A stretch of DNA of 64,000 nucleotides. Source: Hydractinia symbiolongicarpus. Lineage: Eukaryota; Cnidaria; Hydrozoa; Anthoathecata; Hydractiniidae. Where the stretch lies: assembly GCF_029227915.1 (NCBI RefSeq), contig NC_079879.1, forward strand, positions 12,958,001-13,022,000. The letters run 5' to 3'. Position 1 is the first letter of the stretch; every line of letters starts with the position of its first letter. The position numbers were made by a program, and so were the translations under genes. A model generated the notes under the pieces. That model ran no database searches. It was not told the origin of the DNA and saw nothing but the letters and a program-made list of their open reading frames with translations. Below are positions 1 through 11,382 of the stretch, piece after piece.

Positions 1-16
1 TAAATGGTGACAATAC

Positions 17-369
17 CTGACATGATGTGTATAATGACAAGGAGTCAAGCAGTTATCAGCTCTGATTCTATTGATTCCCTCAGGATCATTTGTAGTAGGT
101 ATCCATTGTGCATTTGGTCCAGTCCATCCATATTGACAGAAACATTTTGGCTTTGAACCAGGTTCTGTAATGGTAAATCCACCAGGAAAGCATGATTGAT
201 CATCAGTGTAAGTGCATTCCAAATTGGCTTTTTCACAAGGTCCACTTTCATCTCTGAAAAGATTTGTTTTATCAATATCCAGCTTTCGAAATTCGTCCTT
301 GAAGTATTGTCTAGTGCTCACACCAGTGACCATTAGAAATAAAAGAAACATGTTGTTGGTTAGTTCCAT
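17..369 (-). CDS. Copy A: first exon of a secreted three-module Cys-rich gene (MELTNN type), rest outside window
   Basis: Exon 1 reads from the ATG at 369 to 17, then a GT donor at 16-15; exons 2-4 would lie left of the window. It encodes a hydrophobic signal peptide (MELTNNMFLLFLMVTGVST) followed by module 1: GPC, LEC, QSC, PKCFC, the GWTGPNA core, ADNC and TPC. It ends inside the Arg codon of HHVR in phase 2, exactly like copies D and F, to which it is nearly identical. The start is chosen because it opens the signal peptide and sits 45 bases below a TATA box. The product should be exported and disulphide-rich; its function is unknown. It diverges from copy B. Confidence 0.88.
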
Positions 370-413
370 CCTGATACTCCACAGTTTTGTTGTCAATAGG
401 TAAATTACGTCAG

Positions 414-421
414 TATTTATA
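414..421 (-). promoter_or_regulatory. TATA box of copy A
   Basis: Reverse-strand TATAAATA inside the GGGTATAAATAC context that is repeated before copies D and F at the same distance from the start codon. Confidence 0.7.
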
Positions 422-3277
422 CCCACTTCTCATATGCGTTTTTCTAAAGGTCAGACACCTACGCAAATAAGTAAAAACTATGTTCCCACCTTAATTTAAC
501 CTTCAGATTATCTTTTTTCTGCAAAAGTAGATTACACTTCTAGTGCCCAGACAATTACAATAGTTCAAATTTTATCAGCAAATGTAAAACTGTAGGTGCA
601 AGGTTATCTGCTTTTCCATTCAGCCTGATATCTATTATCTTCACCTACTTGATAAGATTAACCTCGTTGTCTAGTTTATGGAATAAAGTTGATAACAACG
701 CCTTTTAAAATTACTAAGGCTTTTTGAAAATGTTCTATTAAGCCTGCTAATATATTTGCAGAACGACATTTTAAATTTTCACGAAACAAACTGGCTTTTT
801 TCCTTTCTGGTCTTTTTTAGTAATTCATAATACCAGTCAGGTTTTGTGAGCAATCGTCTACAAAGGTAAGAGCAATAGTTTAACCTAAATAAACTACTTA
901 AAAGGTACAATATTATCCAAACGAATAGTAAAATCAGTTTTGTGAATTAACTATGTATATCTGATTTACTCAAAGTTGTAAAAGCTAATAAGCAGTACTC
1001 TTTTTAAGTGAGAATATCCAATAGTTTTAGCTAACTGAAACAGACACTTTAAAAAAAATACACCAAAATTAGAAGATCGCAAACTATTTTTATTTGCTAA
1101 AAGTGCAACTAATCTTTTCGATACTGGATTTTAATTTTTTATTATGTGCCTTAATTTTTCATTATGTGCCTGTGTTTAAATAAGGACTCGATTGTAATTG
1201 CGTAAAAATAATTGCGTTAAGATGTTACCTACCTACCTGTTAAATTACCTTTTTGCATCAAATTTGTACCTGTAAAGTTTAAATTTTTTTATGTCGCATC
1301 TGGTTATTTCTGAATAGTACCAGATTGTATACAATCAGGAGGCCTATAAATTAAGAACAATAACATTTTCATTCTTAAATTTGTAATATAATCAACTTAA
1401 AGTTATACGACTCATGAATCTTTGATATGCACATTAAAAATACTTAAAATTGATATTCCTTCAAAAACGATTTATTGGTGTCAACAAATTTCTGAATTGA
1501 AGATGCAACAACTCAGGAGGTAAAATTATAAGGAAAAAGTTACCAGTTAAAATTTATCAAACTAAAAAACCACATTACAGGTCATTCTTTAATTTTTGCT
1601 TAAATTATAGGAATTTCAGCTTGAATAAAAAGTACTGCTTTAAGGAACTGCGTAGATTCGAATAGCCACAAGGGATAAATGTTTCGGAATTATTTTGTTA
1701 TATATGTTTACTTTCTTGTAAGGAAATAAGCCCAGAATGATTCATAACAACGGCTCCACTGGCGAAGAAACGTATGCCTTTTTTTAATGCGGTTTGTTGT
1801 CGCCAGCCACGACCTAGCATAAATAAGGTTAGAATTCTCCAAAAATGCAAATCAAAGGCTTAGAGATGACTAGGGAGCCTGTGGATTATACATATCAGCA
1901 TATCAGTCAGTTTACGCATTCAAAGTTTCTTCAGGTTTTGATGAGGAAGTGAATTGGTTATTTGCTTACAGCGCATAATCCTTCCCAAAATGCACTTTTT
2001 GCCGTACATGCAGCTTATCACGACTTTCTTGGGTAGGAGTGGGGAGATCTGCTGACATTTTTCACAGAAATGTCCGTATGGTGTGGCATACGTGATAACA
2101 ATTATTGTGTTGGAGTGGCCATTGATTTGTGAATGAATCTAGCTACCTAGCGAAAACAATTTATTAAAAAACAAAACACTAAAATATTCCCAAAAAATTA
2201 AGGCAGCTGAAACCCGGAACATAAATTAGTGCAAAGTTTTGCGAATTTTATCAAGTAATTGAGATTACTGGCTTGGTTGGGTGTTATTACTAAAAAAGCA
2301 CTGCTGCTGCTGTTTTCTTTTTGCACGCGCAAGGAAGGCGCAAATCAGCTCTCCATCGTAGTTTATGAAATATTACTCCGATTTTTGAGGATTATACAGG
2401 GGATTCAGGCTGGCGAATTATGGTGTCCAGAATAAATTTTGAACATCAAAAACGTGTTCTTTATGTTTTATTCTTTTTTGGAAAAGACATTGAGAGGTAA
2501 AACGGTATGCGAAAATCGTACTTGAATAAAAGCCGCCATAAAATAGGTACTGTGCTTTTTCAAAATAAAAATAATAAATAAATAAAAATTTAAATAAATA
2601 AATAAAAGAAAATAGGAAAGGCTGATTTTGTTCGAGAAAATGTTCCTCATGTGTTTGTTTTTTTTGTAAATTTAGCATTCCTCATAAACTGAAATCATTA
2701 AAATTGTTGACGTTTTAAAGATGAGTTGAAAAAATCTTTTTTCCGCGAAAATAAAAGAAATCTTCTCTAACCTCAGTTCATTTTACTCAAATTGACAGAA
2801 CAGTTCCACGACAAAAACGCGTAGATGATGCTGAAATCTGATAAGATATCAGTATTGCTTAGACAGGCATTGTGATTATAGATACTATCACTGCAAGATT
2901 AAAACATATATCTGACTTCTTGAACTTTTAATCGTCATGTTTTGCCACAATTTTTTTTTTCGTTAAAAAAATTAACACAATCAACGAGACTATTCTCTAC
3001 CAGTATTTACTGGCTTGCATTACACAGGCTGAGTAAATTTCAGTGTTGTAACGGTAACAGTAAAAAATTGTGAAGATGGCAACCATTACGAAAGCAAAAA
3101 CTGATAACCAATTACAAAACAGTCACGCATTGTTAATTTTCTTCGGACGTAGTTAGTTTTGAATTTCAGAGAAAGCTAAAGATATAAAGTTCAAACACAG
3201 AGGAGGTACAGACGTACTTGAAATATTTCTGCCAATTTGTGTGGGTCTTTGACCCCTACATAATGCTAAGAAAGGGA
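422..3277. other. Divergent intergenic region of pair A/B
   Basis: About 2.9 kb between two TATA boxes that point outward. The whole stretch matches, in inverted orientation, the region between copies E and F, and more loosely that between C and D. Landmarks shared with E/F include the sequence around 1784-1812, the CAG-repeat-like GCTGCTGCTG near 2303 and the T/A-rich tract at 2560-2640. No convincing gene lies inside; the short open frames here are AT-rich noise. Confidence 0.7.
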
Positions 3278-3285
3278 TATAAATA
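3278..3285 (+). promoter_or_regulatory. TATA box of copy B
   Basis: TATAAATA about 49 bases before the (damaged) start codon. The position is equivalent to that in copies C and E, so the promoter is preserved although the start region is broken. Confidence 0.65.
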
Positions 3286-3326
3286 CAGGTCTTAATGTTA
3301 ATAACGACAAGCTAACAAGCAGGAAG

Positions 3327-5150
3327 ATGAGTCAATCATAAATTTTTTTGTCTTATTCCTGGTTGCAACTGGTGTAAGCAGTAGATACAACTTCAAAGAT
3401 GAATTTCACAATATGGACGTAGAGGAAACATACCATATGGAGAATGATGAAAGTGGACCTTGTGAAAAATCCAATCTGGAATGCACTTACACGGATCAAT
3501 CATGCTTTCCTGGTGGTTTTACTATTGCAGAACCTGGTTCAAAGCCAAAGTGTTTCTGTCAATATGGATGGACCGGACCGAATGCACAATGGATACCTAC
3601 TACAAATGATCCTGAAGGGATCAATAGAATCAGAGCTGATAACTGCTTGACTCCTTGTCATTATACACATCATGTCAGGTATTGTAACCAGCATTGACGT
3701 TTTTTGTATTTCCGACAGAAATCATATAAGACGTATTATTTTTTTTCGTGCCCGTGGAAAAATCGACTGTTCGCCTGTCCTTCTAATACCTCATTATGTT
3801 TGTGTCGCTACTTGTGGTACTATTTTGCGTAACAGACGGACAGACGTATACGGGTTTTATAATATAGAATAGTCGTTAAACCGTTGAAAATCCACGGGGT
3901 TGCCCGTCCTTTATATATCGCATTTCGTGTCTCCGTAACAGGACGCATCTTTCGCGGACAGACAAACAGACGACGGCTATTAATAAAGAAATTGTAAATT
4001 TAGGAGTTGAAAATTAATAAATCGCAACTACAATCTTCAACAGGATTTGTATTGAAAAATTTATATTTGGCAGTTCTTCGAAAAATACATATTTGCCCGT
4101 AAATAATGTTTTTAGATTATGGCTTTCTTTTGCAAAACAAATTAATTGTTGCCCTTTACCATTCCTTTGTTGTAATGCAAAAGAATTATTATATAAAGAA
4201 TTATGATATCAGAAATGTGTACTAAAAAAAAACTTTTTTAAAATAGATAAATCACAGCTGTAATCTCAAACACGAAGTATACTAAAAATGTTCGTATATG
4301 TTGTTTTTCGAATTGTTCAAATATCTGCGATCCGCCTAAGTCTATGGCAATACTTTTAGCCTGTTTTTAAAAAAATGCTTGTTCGACCGTAAATAATTTG
4401 TTCAAGATTATAGTTTACTTTTGCAAAAAAATTAAAGAAATGTAGCCCTTTACTATTATTTTGTCTTCACAGAAACGAAACTTGTGTCATGAAGAAATGT
4501 GATGTACGCTGTGCAAGCTCACATGGGAAATGCAATACAAAGACTGGTAAATGTGAATGTTGTCGTGGTTGGTCTGGACCTTATGCAAGATATAACAGTG
4601 CACTTGATCGATACGTTGCAAATTATTGTGATAAAGAATGTCATTTCCTTGAAACAGGCGTGCCGTAAGTAATTCGTACCAATCCGGTTAAAAGTTCAAT
4701 TACTTTGACTAGCCTGTTTTTATTTAAAAAATGCAAATGTTAATATTTTAGTAATCCTGAGTGCAAAAAAGTTCCAGAAGTTGTGCCACCATGCGACCCC
4801 AAGTGTTCTAATAGTGAAGGTGTCTGTCTTCCTGGTGGTAGATGCAAATGTTGCACTGGCTGGACTGGACCAAATGCTAGTCAATACAGCTCTGACAATG
4901 GCGAAAATATGATTATTGCAGACTATTGCAATGTGTACTGTCCTTACACATCTGACAACATGTAAGTATTTTCTAGATTTAAAACTTCTTTTTAAGCTAT
5001 TAATAAAGAACCCCAACATTGACTACGTTCAGTTCGAGAATGTAATTCAAGATTTTGACAATATTGTCCTTGTATTTTAGAAACCAATTATGTCTTCGAC
5101 CAAATTACATTGAAAGATTGGCACGCGCTGGACGGAAAATCACTGTTTAA
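3327..5150 (+). pseudogene. Copy B: MESII-type Cys-rich gene with frameshift at the signal peptide
   Basis: Four exons are recognisable: 3327-3678, 4473-4664, 4752-4961 and 5081-5150 (TAA), all with GT-AG borders and phase-2 junctions. Compared with copies C and E, one G is missing just after the ATG (ATGAGT instead of ATGGAGT), so translation from 3327 stops at TAA 3339-3341. The next in-frame Met is at 3413, after the whole signal peptide, and no upstream in-frame ATG exists before a TAA at 3302. Downstream, all three modules are open and keep every cysteine, with some unique changes (VANYC, GPYARY, HFLE). It is therefore a recent pseudogene, or a gene whose product is no longer secreted. 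The closest relative is copy E. Confidence 0.85.
3690..3990. repeat. GC-richer palindromic repeat unit in intron 1 of copy B
   Basis: Contains GACGGACAGACGTATACGGG, a CCACGGGG motif and GACAGACAAACAGACGACGG. Intron 1 of copy E carries the same unit twice over. The surrounding intron is plain AT-rich sequence. It resembles a small dispersed element rather than coding sequence. Confidence 0.55.
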
Positions 5151-7854
5151 ATTTTTAAAAGAAGAAGAAAGAAGAAGAAAGAGCTTCTCATATACTCAGA
5201 ATATTCGCATCATAAGCACACACTATATATAATTTTGCACTTGTATTTTTTTCTAAAATAATACAACACTTTCTATTGTTTCTCATAAACAGTCCCTTAT
5301 TTACAATACATCTTAACGCTTGGAGAAGCAGGGAAGCCCACTAGTAGTTATATAATTACATCACTTTAAGATCAAATCAAACAGGACAGAAGAAAGAAAA
5401 CACATTAATAAAAAAATGAAATAAAATAATCAATGTATACATTGGTTAAGATGGCTATCGAATAATTTATGACATAGCCACCTCTAATACTTACTGGAAG
5501 TGATCAATTTTATCTTGATTTTAATAATTTAAGGCATTCAAGCAGTAATTTCTTTTGATATAATCTTATTATTACAAATACAAATTTACGGCGCTCAAGC
5601 CCACACACAATTTTGACATAATGGCGTTTAAAGATGAGCTGCTATAGAACACTGCCAACTCTTGTTGAATCCTAAGAGGGGCTGTTGTTTAAATAGATTC
5701 GAATAGTATAAAGTCTCTCTTATCCAAATTTTTAGATTGAGATTTTGAAAAGTCGAATAAAGGTGAGAAATCAGTATTTTTGGAAAAATTAAAAACAATC
5801 ATAGATAGAAATAAAGGAAAGGAGTATCAAGTTTTCTTTGATTCATTTTTTTCTTTTCCACTTTTTCAGTTCATACATGCACTGTGCAGGTTTCTTTTAT
5901 ACCTCCATACATGCACAAAGTGACACTAATTTCTAAAAAGTGGCAATTATTTGATTGTTTCTCATTGGATAGTTGATGTCAAGCACATGACTCGTGTCTC
6001 TGAGGGGTTGCCTCAAATAGGCTCTAAATTTTATGTAACAAAAAATTAGCATTCTGGCTAAAATACTTTTCTAAGAATTTTCCTTTATATTTTAAGACAA
6101 AGACGTTCACCCAGTTTATCGCCATTTATGAACCATAAAAATGAAAACTCGCAACGATTTCCAGACGTACCCATCTAAACAGTTGGCGCGTTTTCCAGTT
6201 ACCAAGATATTTCATTTCGTACATTCAGCATCAACAAATCATAGCGGACTATTTTTAGGTCTCAATGGTTTTCTTCCTAAAGAGTACTCCCTAGATAGTT
6301 TTTAATTTAATCACACATATTAATACGGCTATTTAAAGACATGTAACTAACAAAAAGATTCTGTTATCAGCAGTTCTTATTTACCATTCTCCATTGCTGG
6401 AAATTGACATTATGAAAAGATACACATTGTTGATAGCAAAGCTTGGTAACAGTTGCTGGTTTCTTTTATGTCCGTATTTTCTTAAACATGTCTCTCCACG
6501 TAAGTAGATAACCAGTGTGTGTAGTTTACTCTGTTCACCATTGGAGATTTAAGCTTTGGTATGCTGTCTTGAAATCTTAACAGGTCTGCGAGTCGACAAT
6601 TTCTTCAAAAAATGAACTTGAGATACGCTTGCGGATAAGTTCTTAAAAACAGTGTCTTTAGTTGTTTGTTAAGAAGCTGCAAGATCTTTCCATGGATAGT
6701 CAAACCATAAAAACGTGTCGATTTTTATCTTTCTTTATTTCTTGTTTCAAAATAAAGCTACTAATTATTGTGTTTAGCAGATTTTCAAGATATTGATTCT
6801 TTAGTGAGTTTTTTTTGAAGTATTGACAGTGTCGCGGTGCGTGTGGATAAGCAAATCGAAAGACCGTAAACCGTTCGCGACCACAGTCAATTTTGTTTAA
6901 TAGCACTAGTGGGGCCATTTTAAATATGTACAGTTTAATATTACACCTGTTATGTTTAAAGCTAGCTAGCTATGCCTACTACTTAAAAACTGAAATTACA
7001 CATATTTTGCTGCTTCTAGGTAGCTAACCAACTACCGAAAAACATTACACGTTTTCGTGTCTCTTCTGGTAAATACACATGCATAGCTGACAGTCTTAGA
7101 TAGTCTGTGTTTGAAGCAAAAATTTCGCGGTAAATTTTATAGCTGCACGGGACTGCAGCCTGTTTTTGTGACATCATAGGTGACATGATTTTTCTGTAAT
7201 GAGCGTTCATTCCAGCGTCACGATTCTTCTTTAACTAAAATGAATCTGCCAGGCTGTAACATGAAGGTATACTTCAGGTTAACGTGCATGAAAATAATTT
7301 TAAAAAATTTATTAATGCTGTATCGCTATGAGCACTCCACTGAATTTGAGACATACTGTGTGCATCTATACTAAAGTGCTCCACCTGGGTGTGTCGTACG
7401 GTTTACCTGTAAAAAACCGACTTTTAAGGCTGGGCTTTTCACTTAGTTTAAAGTAAAAATTAAGGTTTAAATTTTAAAATTTCAAGGTATTTCATGTTTT
7501 TTCACTTATATTCAATATTATTATATACCCGTAAGCAAAAACAGCCATTGAATAAATAATCGTATTCCACCCGTATTATTCAATGCTTGTGACGTAACAA
7601 TAGTTTTGACAAAACATTCGTAAACGCATGTTTTGATTTTATCCTTTCCGCCTCATTAATTTTTATCGTAATTAACTGTGATTGGTTGTTTCTTAGTGGT
7701 CCGTTTTCTGATTGGTCGATGTCCAAACACGTGAAATGGCGGGAACTTTTTTGTCGAGAAAATTCTTTTTACAAAAACATCAAAGCAAAGAAATCGAAAC
7801 AAAAATAAGTAATATTAATTATAACAATCTCTTTTGGGTATATAATAAAACATA
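5151..7854. other. Gene-free spacer after copy B
   Basis: Starts with a GAAGAAGAAAG-rich 3' UTR conserved in copies C and E, with AATAAA at 5407 as a candidate poly(A) signal. The remaining sequence is AT-rich, with no open frame of coding character and no element I can name. Confidence 0.5.
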
Positions 7855-7988
7855 TATACAATAGGTAAACATAGGTTATTGGATTTATTAACCCTCGGTG
7901 ATATTATATTCAACTCCGCTGCGCGTCGTTGAATATAAATCACCTCGGGTTAATAAATCTCAATAACCTATGTTTACTTATTGTGTAT
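7855..7988. repeat. Long imperfect palindrome (fold-back element)
   Basis: Two arms of about 60 bases face each other around a GC-rich centre near 7921. The left arm contains GGTAAACATAGGTTATTGG, and the right arm contains its complement ending AACCTATGTTTACTT. Between them TTATTAACCC / GGGTTAATAA and TATATTCAAC / GTTGAATATA also pair. Probably a MITE or its core; nearby 7545-7590 holds a second small inverted motif (ATTGAATAA / TTATTCAAT). Confidence 0.7.
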
Positions 7989-8778
7989 CTACTTAGTATT
8001 TAATATTCCTTAGCATTTATTAGTATTATTATTTATTGTAAAAATTCTAGGATTTGCGTCCTTACATAACTCTCCAAGAGTATATCTAACGGTAAAATTC
8101 GTAAAGGTTTTGGCATATTTAGTTTCCATTTCGACACGTGTATAAGAACAGACTTTGTCATTTGTGCATAGTGGCGTATTCTTAAAAGCCACATGTATCT
8201 TACTCGAAATTTGACTGACTGAATTTTGTATTTTGTACTGGAAATTTTTTTTAGGATTTCACGTACAGTACTGGAAGATAGAGAATAATATACTTAAGTA
8301 TGCTGACAATTAATGAAAACTGTATCCTTAAATTTTATGTTTATTCGTTGAACCTCGTAAACCTCGTATTCCTTAATTCGAGTGGATATAACCTGATATT
8401 CAACAAGAGCGGACAATATCTGCTTTATTATATGCCACAATTGTTTCTTAAGGAATAAGAAAACAACAAGAATTCAGGTCAACCAAACACAAAATATTTA
8501 AGGAATTCATGTTTTTTACAGAAGTATAAAAACAAATTTGCAGATGTTTACAATATTTTAGCCTAAATCATTTTTATATACTTTTAACCAATCAGGCGCG
8601 TTAATGAGTTAAAGACAAAAGAAATTAATGCTTGAACGATTTGAATGAAAAAAATCAACATAATGTAAATATTTAATATAACAGGTGGAATATCATAAAT
8701 TATTCAATTGGCTACAGGTATATTAATTGTGCTTATCCCATTTTTTTAATAATGAATTGTCTTTTACTATTTTCAATA

Positions 8779-9461
8779 CAGTGAAACCTCCTTATAGCAG
8801 ACATCCTTTATAGTGGACACCTCTCTACAACAGACATTTTTCTTGGGAACGAATGAAACGACGGTCAAACTCTCATAACAAAACCTTCATGTAGCGGACA
8901 CTTTATAGCGGACAACTCTATATAACAGACATCATTTCAAGGTCCCGATTGACATTATCCCCTGGAACTGACCTCTTTACAGCAGACAGGCTTACGAATG
9001 GGTCAAGCAAAACAAATTTTTGTAAAGAATTTGTTTATATTTACTTAAGACAATGTTTTACATTATTATTTAATAATTTTCAATCTTTTGTTTGTTATCT
9101 TTCAGCCAGTTTATGGCTTTTTTGGGTCCATAAAATCAAAAATTTGCAGGGAATCAAAATGATGAAACTCTAACTGGCCTAACTTCAGAAGTAATTGACA
9201 AAGTGGAAGATATTAAATTGTCTTCGCAAAGACAAAACAATTTCTTAATGTTTTTTGTCAAGTCATGAGCTTGTTTTAGTTTTGAAAGAAAGGTAACATA
9301 ACTTCAATATATTGTCTTCACTGTCTCTTGATACACCTTACAGTCGATTTCAATACGCCCTAATAACCCCGGGATGGTTTTTGAAGAAATGTGAGCTAAT
9401 TTTGGAAAGAACCTCCATGTAGCGGACACCTCTCTATAGCGGACACTGTACTGTGTCACTG
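8779..9461. mobile_element. Tigger/pogo-like non-autonomous DNA element
   Basis: The element is bounded by TA (8777-8778 and 9462-9463), with ends CAGTGAAACCTCC... and its inverted counterpart ...TGTGTCACTG. Both ends carry several copies of the TATAGCGGACACC / TATAGCAGACAT motif typical of Tc1-mariner superfamily pogo/Tigger ends. No transposase frame is visible, so it is a MITE-sized (about 0.7 kb) internal-deletion derivative. A run of ten G lies just beyond it at 9557. Confidence 0.65.
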
Positions 9462-10012
9462 TATATTTGTTGCCGTCCTTTGTCCCGTCTGATTTAATCT
9501 TAATGTTATGTAAATGCATAAGTGGGCTGTAGCCACTAACAGAATTTAGTATTTGAGGGGGGGGGGGAATACTAATTTTCAAGTTCCATTATGTAATTCT
9601 TACGGACAAAAAGAATGACAAAATAATTTAAACAATCCTTAGAGTCTCACAAGATGCTTACATATAGAATATTTAGTACTAATTGGTGGTCAAATTTAGA
9701 ACACTTAGAAAGAGCATATAATGCAATATCATTAATTTAATATTAGCGTTTTAATAAAAAAGATTTTCAATTGTCAACTTTTACAATTTAGTCTTTTCAA
9801 TAAATCCTTCTTGTCCTGCCTTTAGATTGGTTAATATAGAATGTAAAAAAGGGAATGGTTATCAGAGCAAAATTCATATATAAAGTATTGTATTATTTTT
9901 AGAAAATACAAAAAATACAAGTGCAAAGTTAAATGTTAGTGTGCAGTTAACATACGAATGTTCTAAGAACTTATAAAACTTTCTCTTCTTCCTTCTTTCT
10001 TCTTTTAAAAAT

Positions 10013-11329
10013 TTAAACAGTGATCTTCCGTCCAGCGCGTGCCAATCTTTCAATGTAATTTGGTCGGAGACATAATTGGTTTCTGAAATACAAGGACAGT
10101 ATTGACAAAATCTTGAAATACATTCTCGAACTAAACGTAGTCAATGTTAGGGTTCTTTAATAATAGCTTAAAAAGAAGTTTTAAATCTAAAAAATACTTA
10201 CAGGTTGTCAGAAGTGTAAGGACAGTACACATTGCAATAGTCTGCAACAATCATATTTTCGCCATTGTCAGAGCTGTAATGACTAGCATTTGGTCCAGTC
10301 CAGCCAGTGCAACATTTGCATCTACCACCAGGAAGACAGACACCTTCACTATTGGAGCACTTGGGGTCGCATGGTGGCACAACTTCTGGAACCTTTTTGC
10401 ACTCAGGATTACTAAAATATTAACATTTGCATTTTTTTTTTTTAAAAAAACAGGCTATTCAAAGTAATTAAACTTTTAACCGGATTGGTATGCTCTACTT
10501 ACGCTACGCCTGCTCCAAGGAATTGACATTCTTTGTCACAATAATCTGCAACATATCGATCAAGTGCACTATCATACTTCGCGTTTGGTCCAGACCAACC
10601 GCGACAGCACTCACATTTACCAGTTTGAGGATTGCATTTTCCATGAGAGCTTGCACAGCGTACGTCGCAAGTTTTCATGATACATGTTTCGTTTCTATAA
10701 TGGCAAAGCATTTGTTTTATTTTGTTTATGTAAGCCATATTCTAGGAAAGTATTTGCGGAGAAAATTTTTTAAAAAAACATGCTAAAAATATTTGGTCAA
10801 TTAATTTGTTTTTTAATTAATTTCGAACCATACAAAATCATAGAAAAATTTCCAATATACTTATTGTTTGAGATAACAGCTGTGGTTTTTATTTTATCTC
10901 CCAAAAGGCTAATAATACTACACATATGATATTTCTTTTTGCAATACAAGTAACGTCATTCTGCTTACAATACCTGACATGATGTGTATAATGACAAGGA
11001 GTCAAGCAGTTATCAGCTCTGATTCGATTGATTCCTTCAGGGTCATTTGTATTAGGTATCCATTGTGCATTTGGTCCGGTCCATCCATATTGACAGAAAC
11101 ACTTAGGCTTTGAACCAGGTTCTGTAATGGTAAATCCACCAGGAAAGCATGATTGATCACCAGTGTAAGTGCATTCCAAATTGGATTTTTCACAAGGTCC
11201 ACTTTCATCATTCTCCTTATGGTATGTTTCCTCCATGTCTACCTTGTGAAATTCATCTTTGAAGTTATATCTACTGCTTACACCAGTTGCAACCAGGAAT
11301 AAGACAAAAATGTTTATGATTGACTCCAT
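10013..11329 (-). CDS. Copy C: intact MESII-type secreted three-module Cys-rich protein (275 aa)
   Basis: Exons 11329-10974, 10694-10503, 10411-10202 and 10082-10013 (TAA) join in phase 2 with GT-AG borders to give 275 residues. A signal peptide (MESIINIFVLFLVATGVSS) is followed by three modules. Module 1 has CFCQ-GWTGPNA. Module 2 (KTCDVRC...CECCRGWSGPNA...ADYCDKEC) and module 3 (PPCDPKC...CKCCTGWTGPNA...ADYCNVYC) have an extra cysteine. The tail is LARAGRKITV. One extra codon in module 1 (TYTGDQSC) distinguishes it from B and E. The family is unknown to me. The EGF-like cysteine spacing suggests an extracellular disulphide-bonded protein; a toxin, adhesive or structural role cannot be told apart from sequence. 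It faces copy D head to head and copy B tail to tail. Confidence 0.92.
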
Positions 11330-11374
11330 TTTACTGCTTGTTAGCTTAGTTGTCGTTATTAAGATTAAGACCTG

Positions 11375-11382
11375 TATTTATA
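11375..11382 (-). promoter_or_regulatory. TATA box of copy C
   Basis: Reverse-strand TATAAATA 46 bases above the start codon, in the same context as copies B and E. Confidence 0.7.

Noticed and set aside
45-275. Open frame overlapping copy A exon 1 in another frame, and the similar frames at 3444, 11002, 15206, 26285 and 29874
   Set aside because: They are out-of-frame shadows of the conserved exon 1. They lack a signal peptide, and their conservation is explained by the real frame.
10013-11329. Calling the modules ordinary EGF or tenascin EGF repeats
   Set aside because: GW.GPNA lacks the usual cysteine after GW.G, and the long insert plus AD(Y/N)Cx3C end does not fit the EGF spacing.
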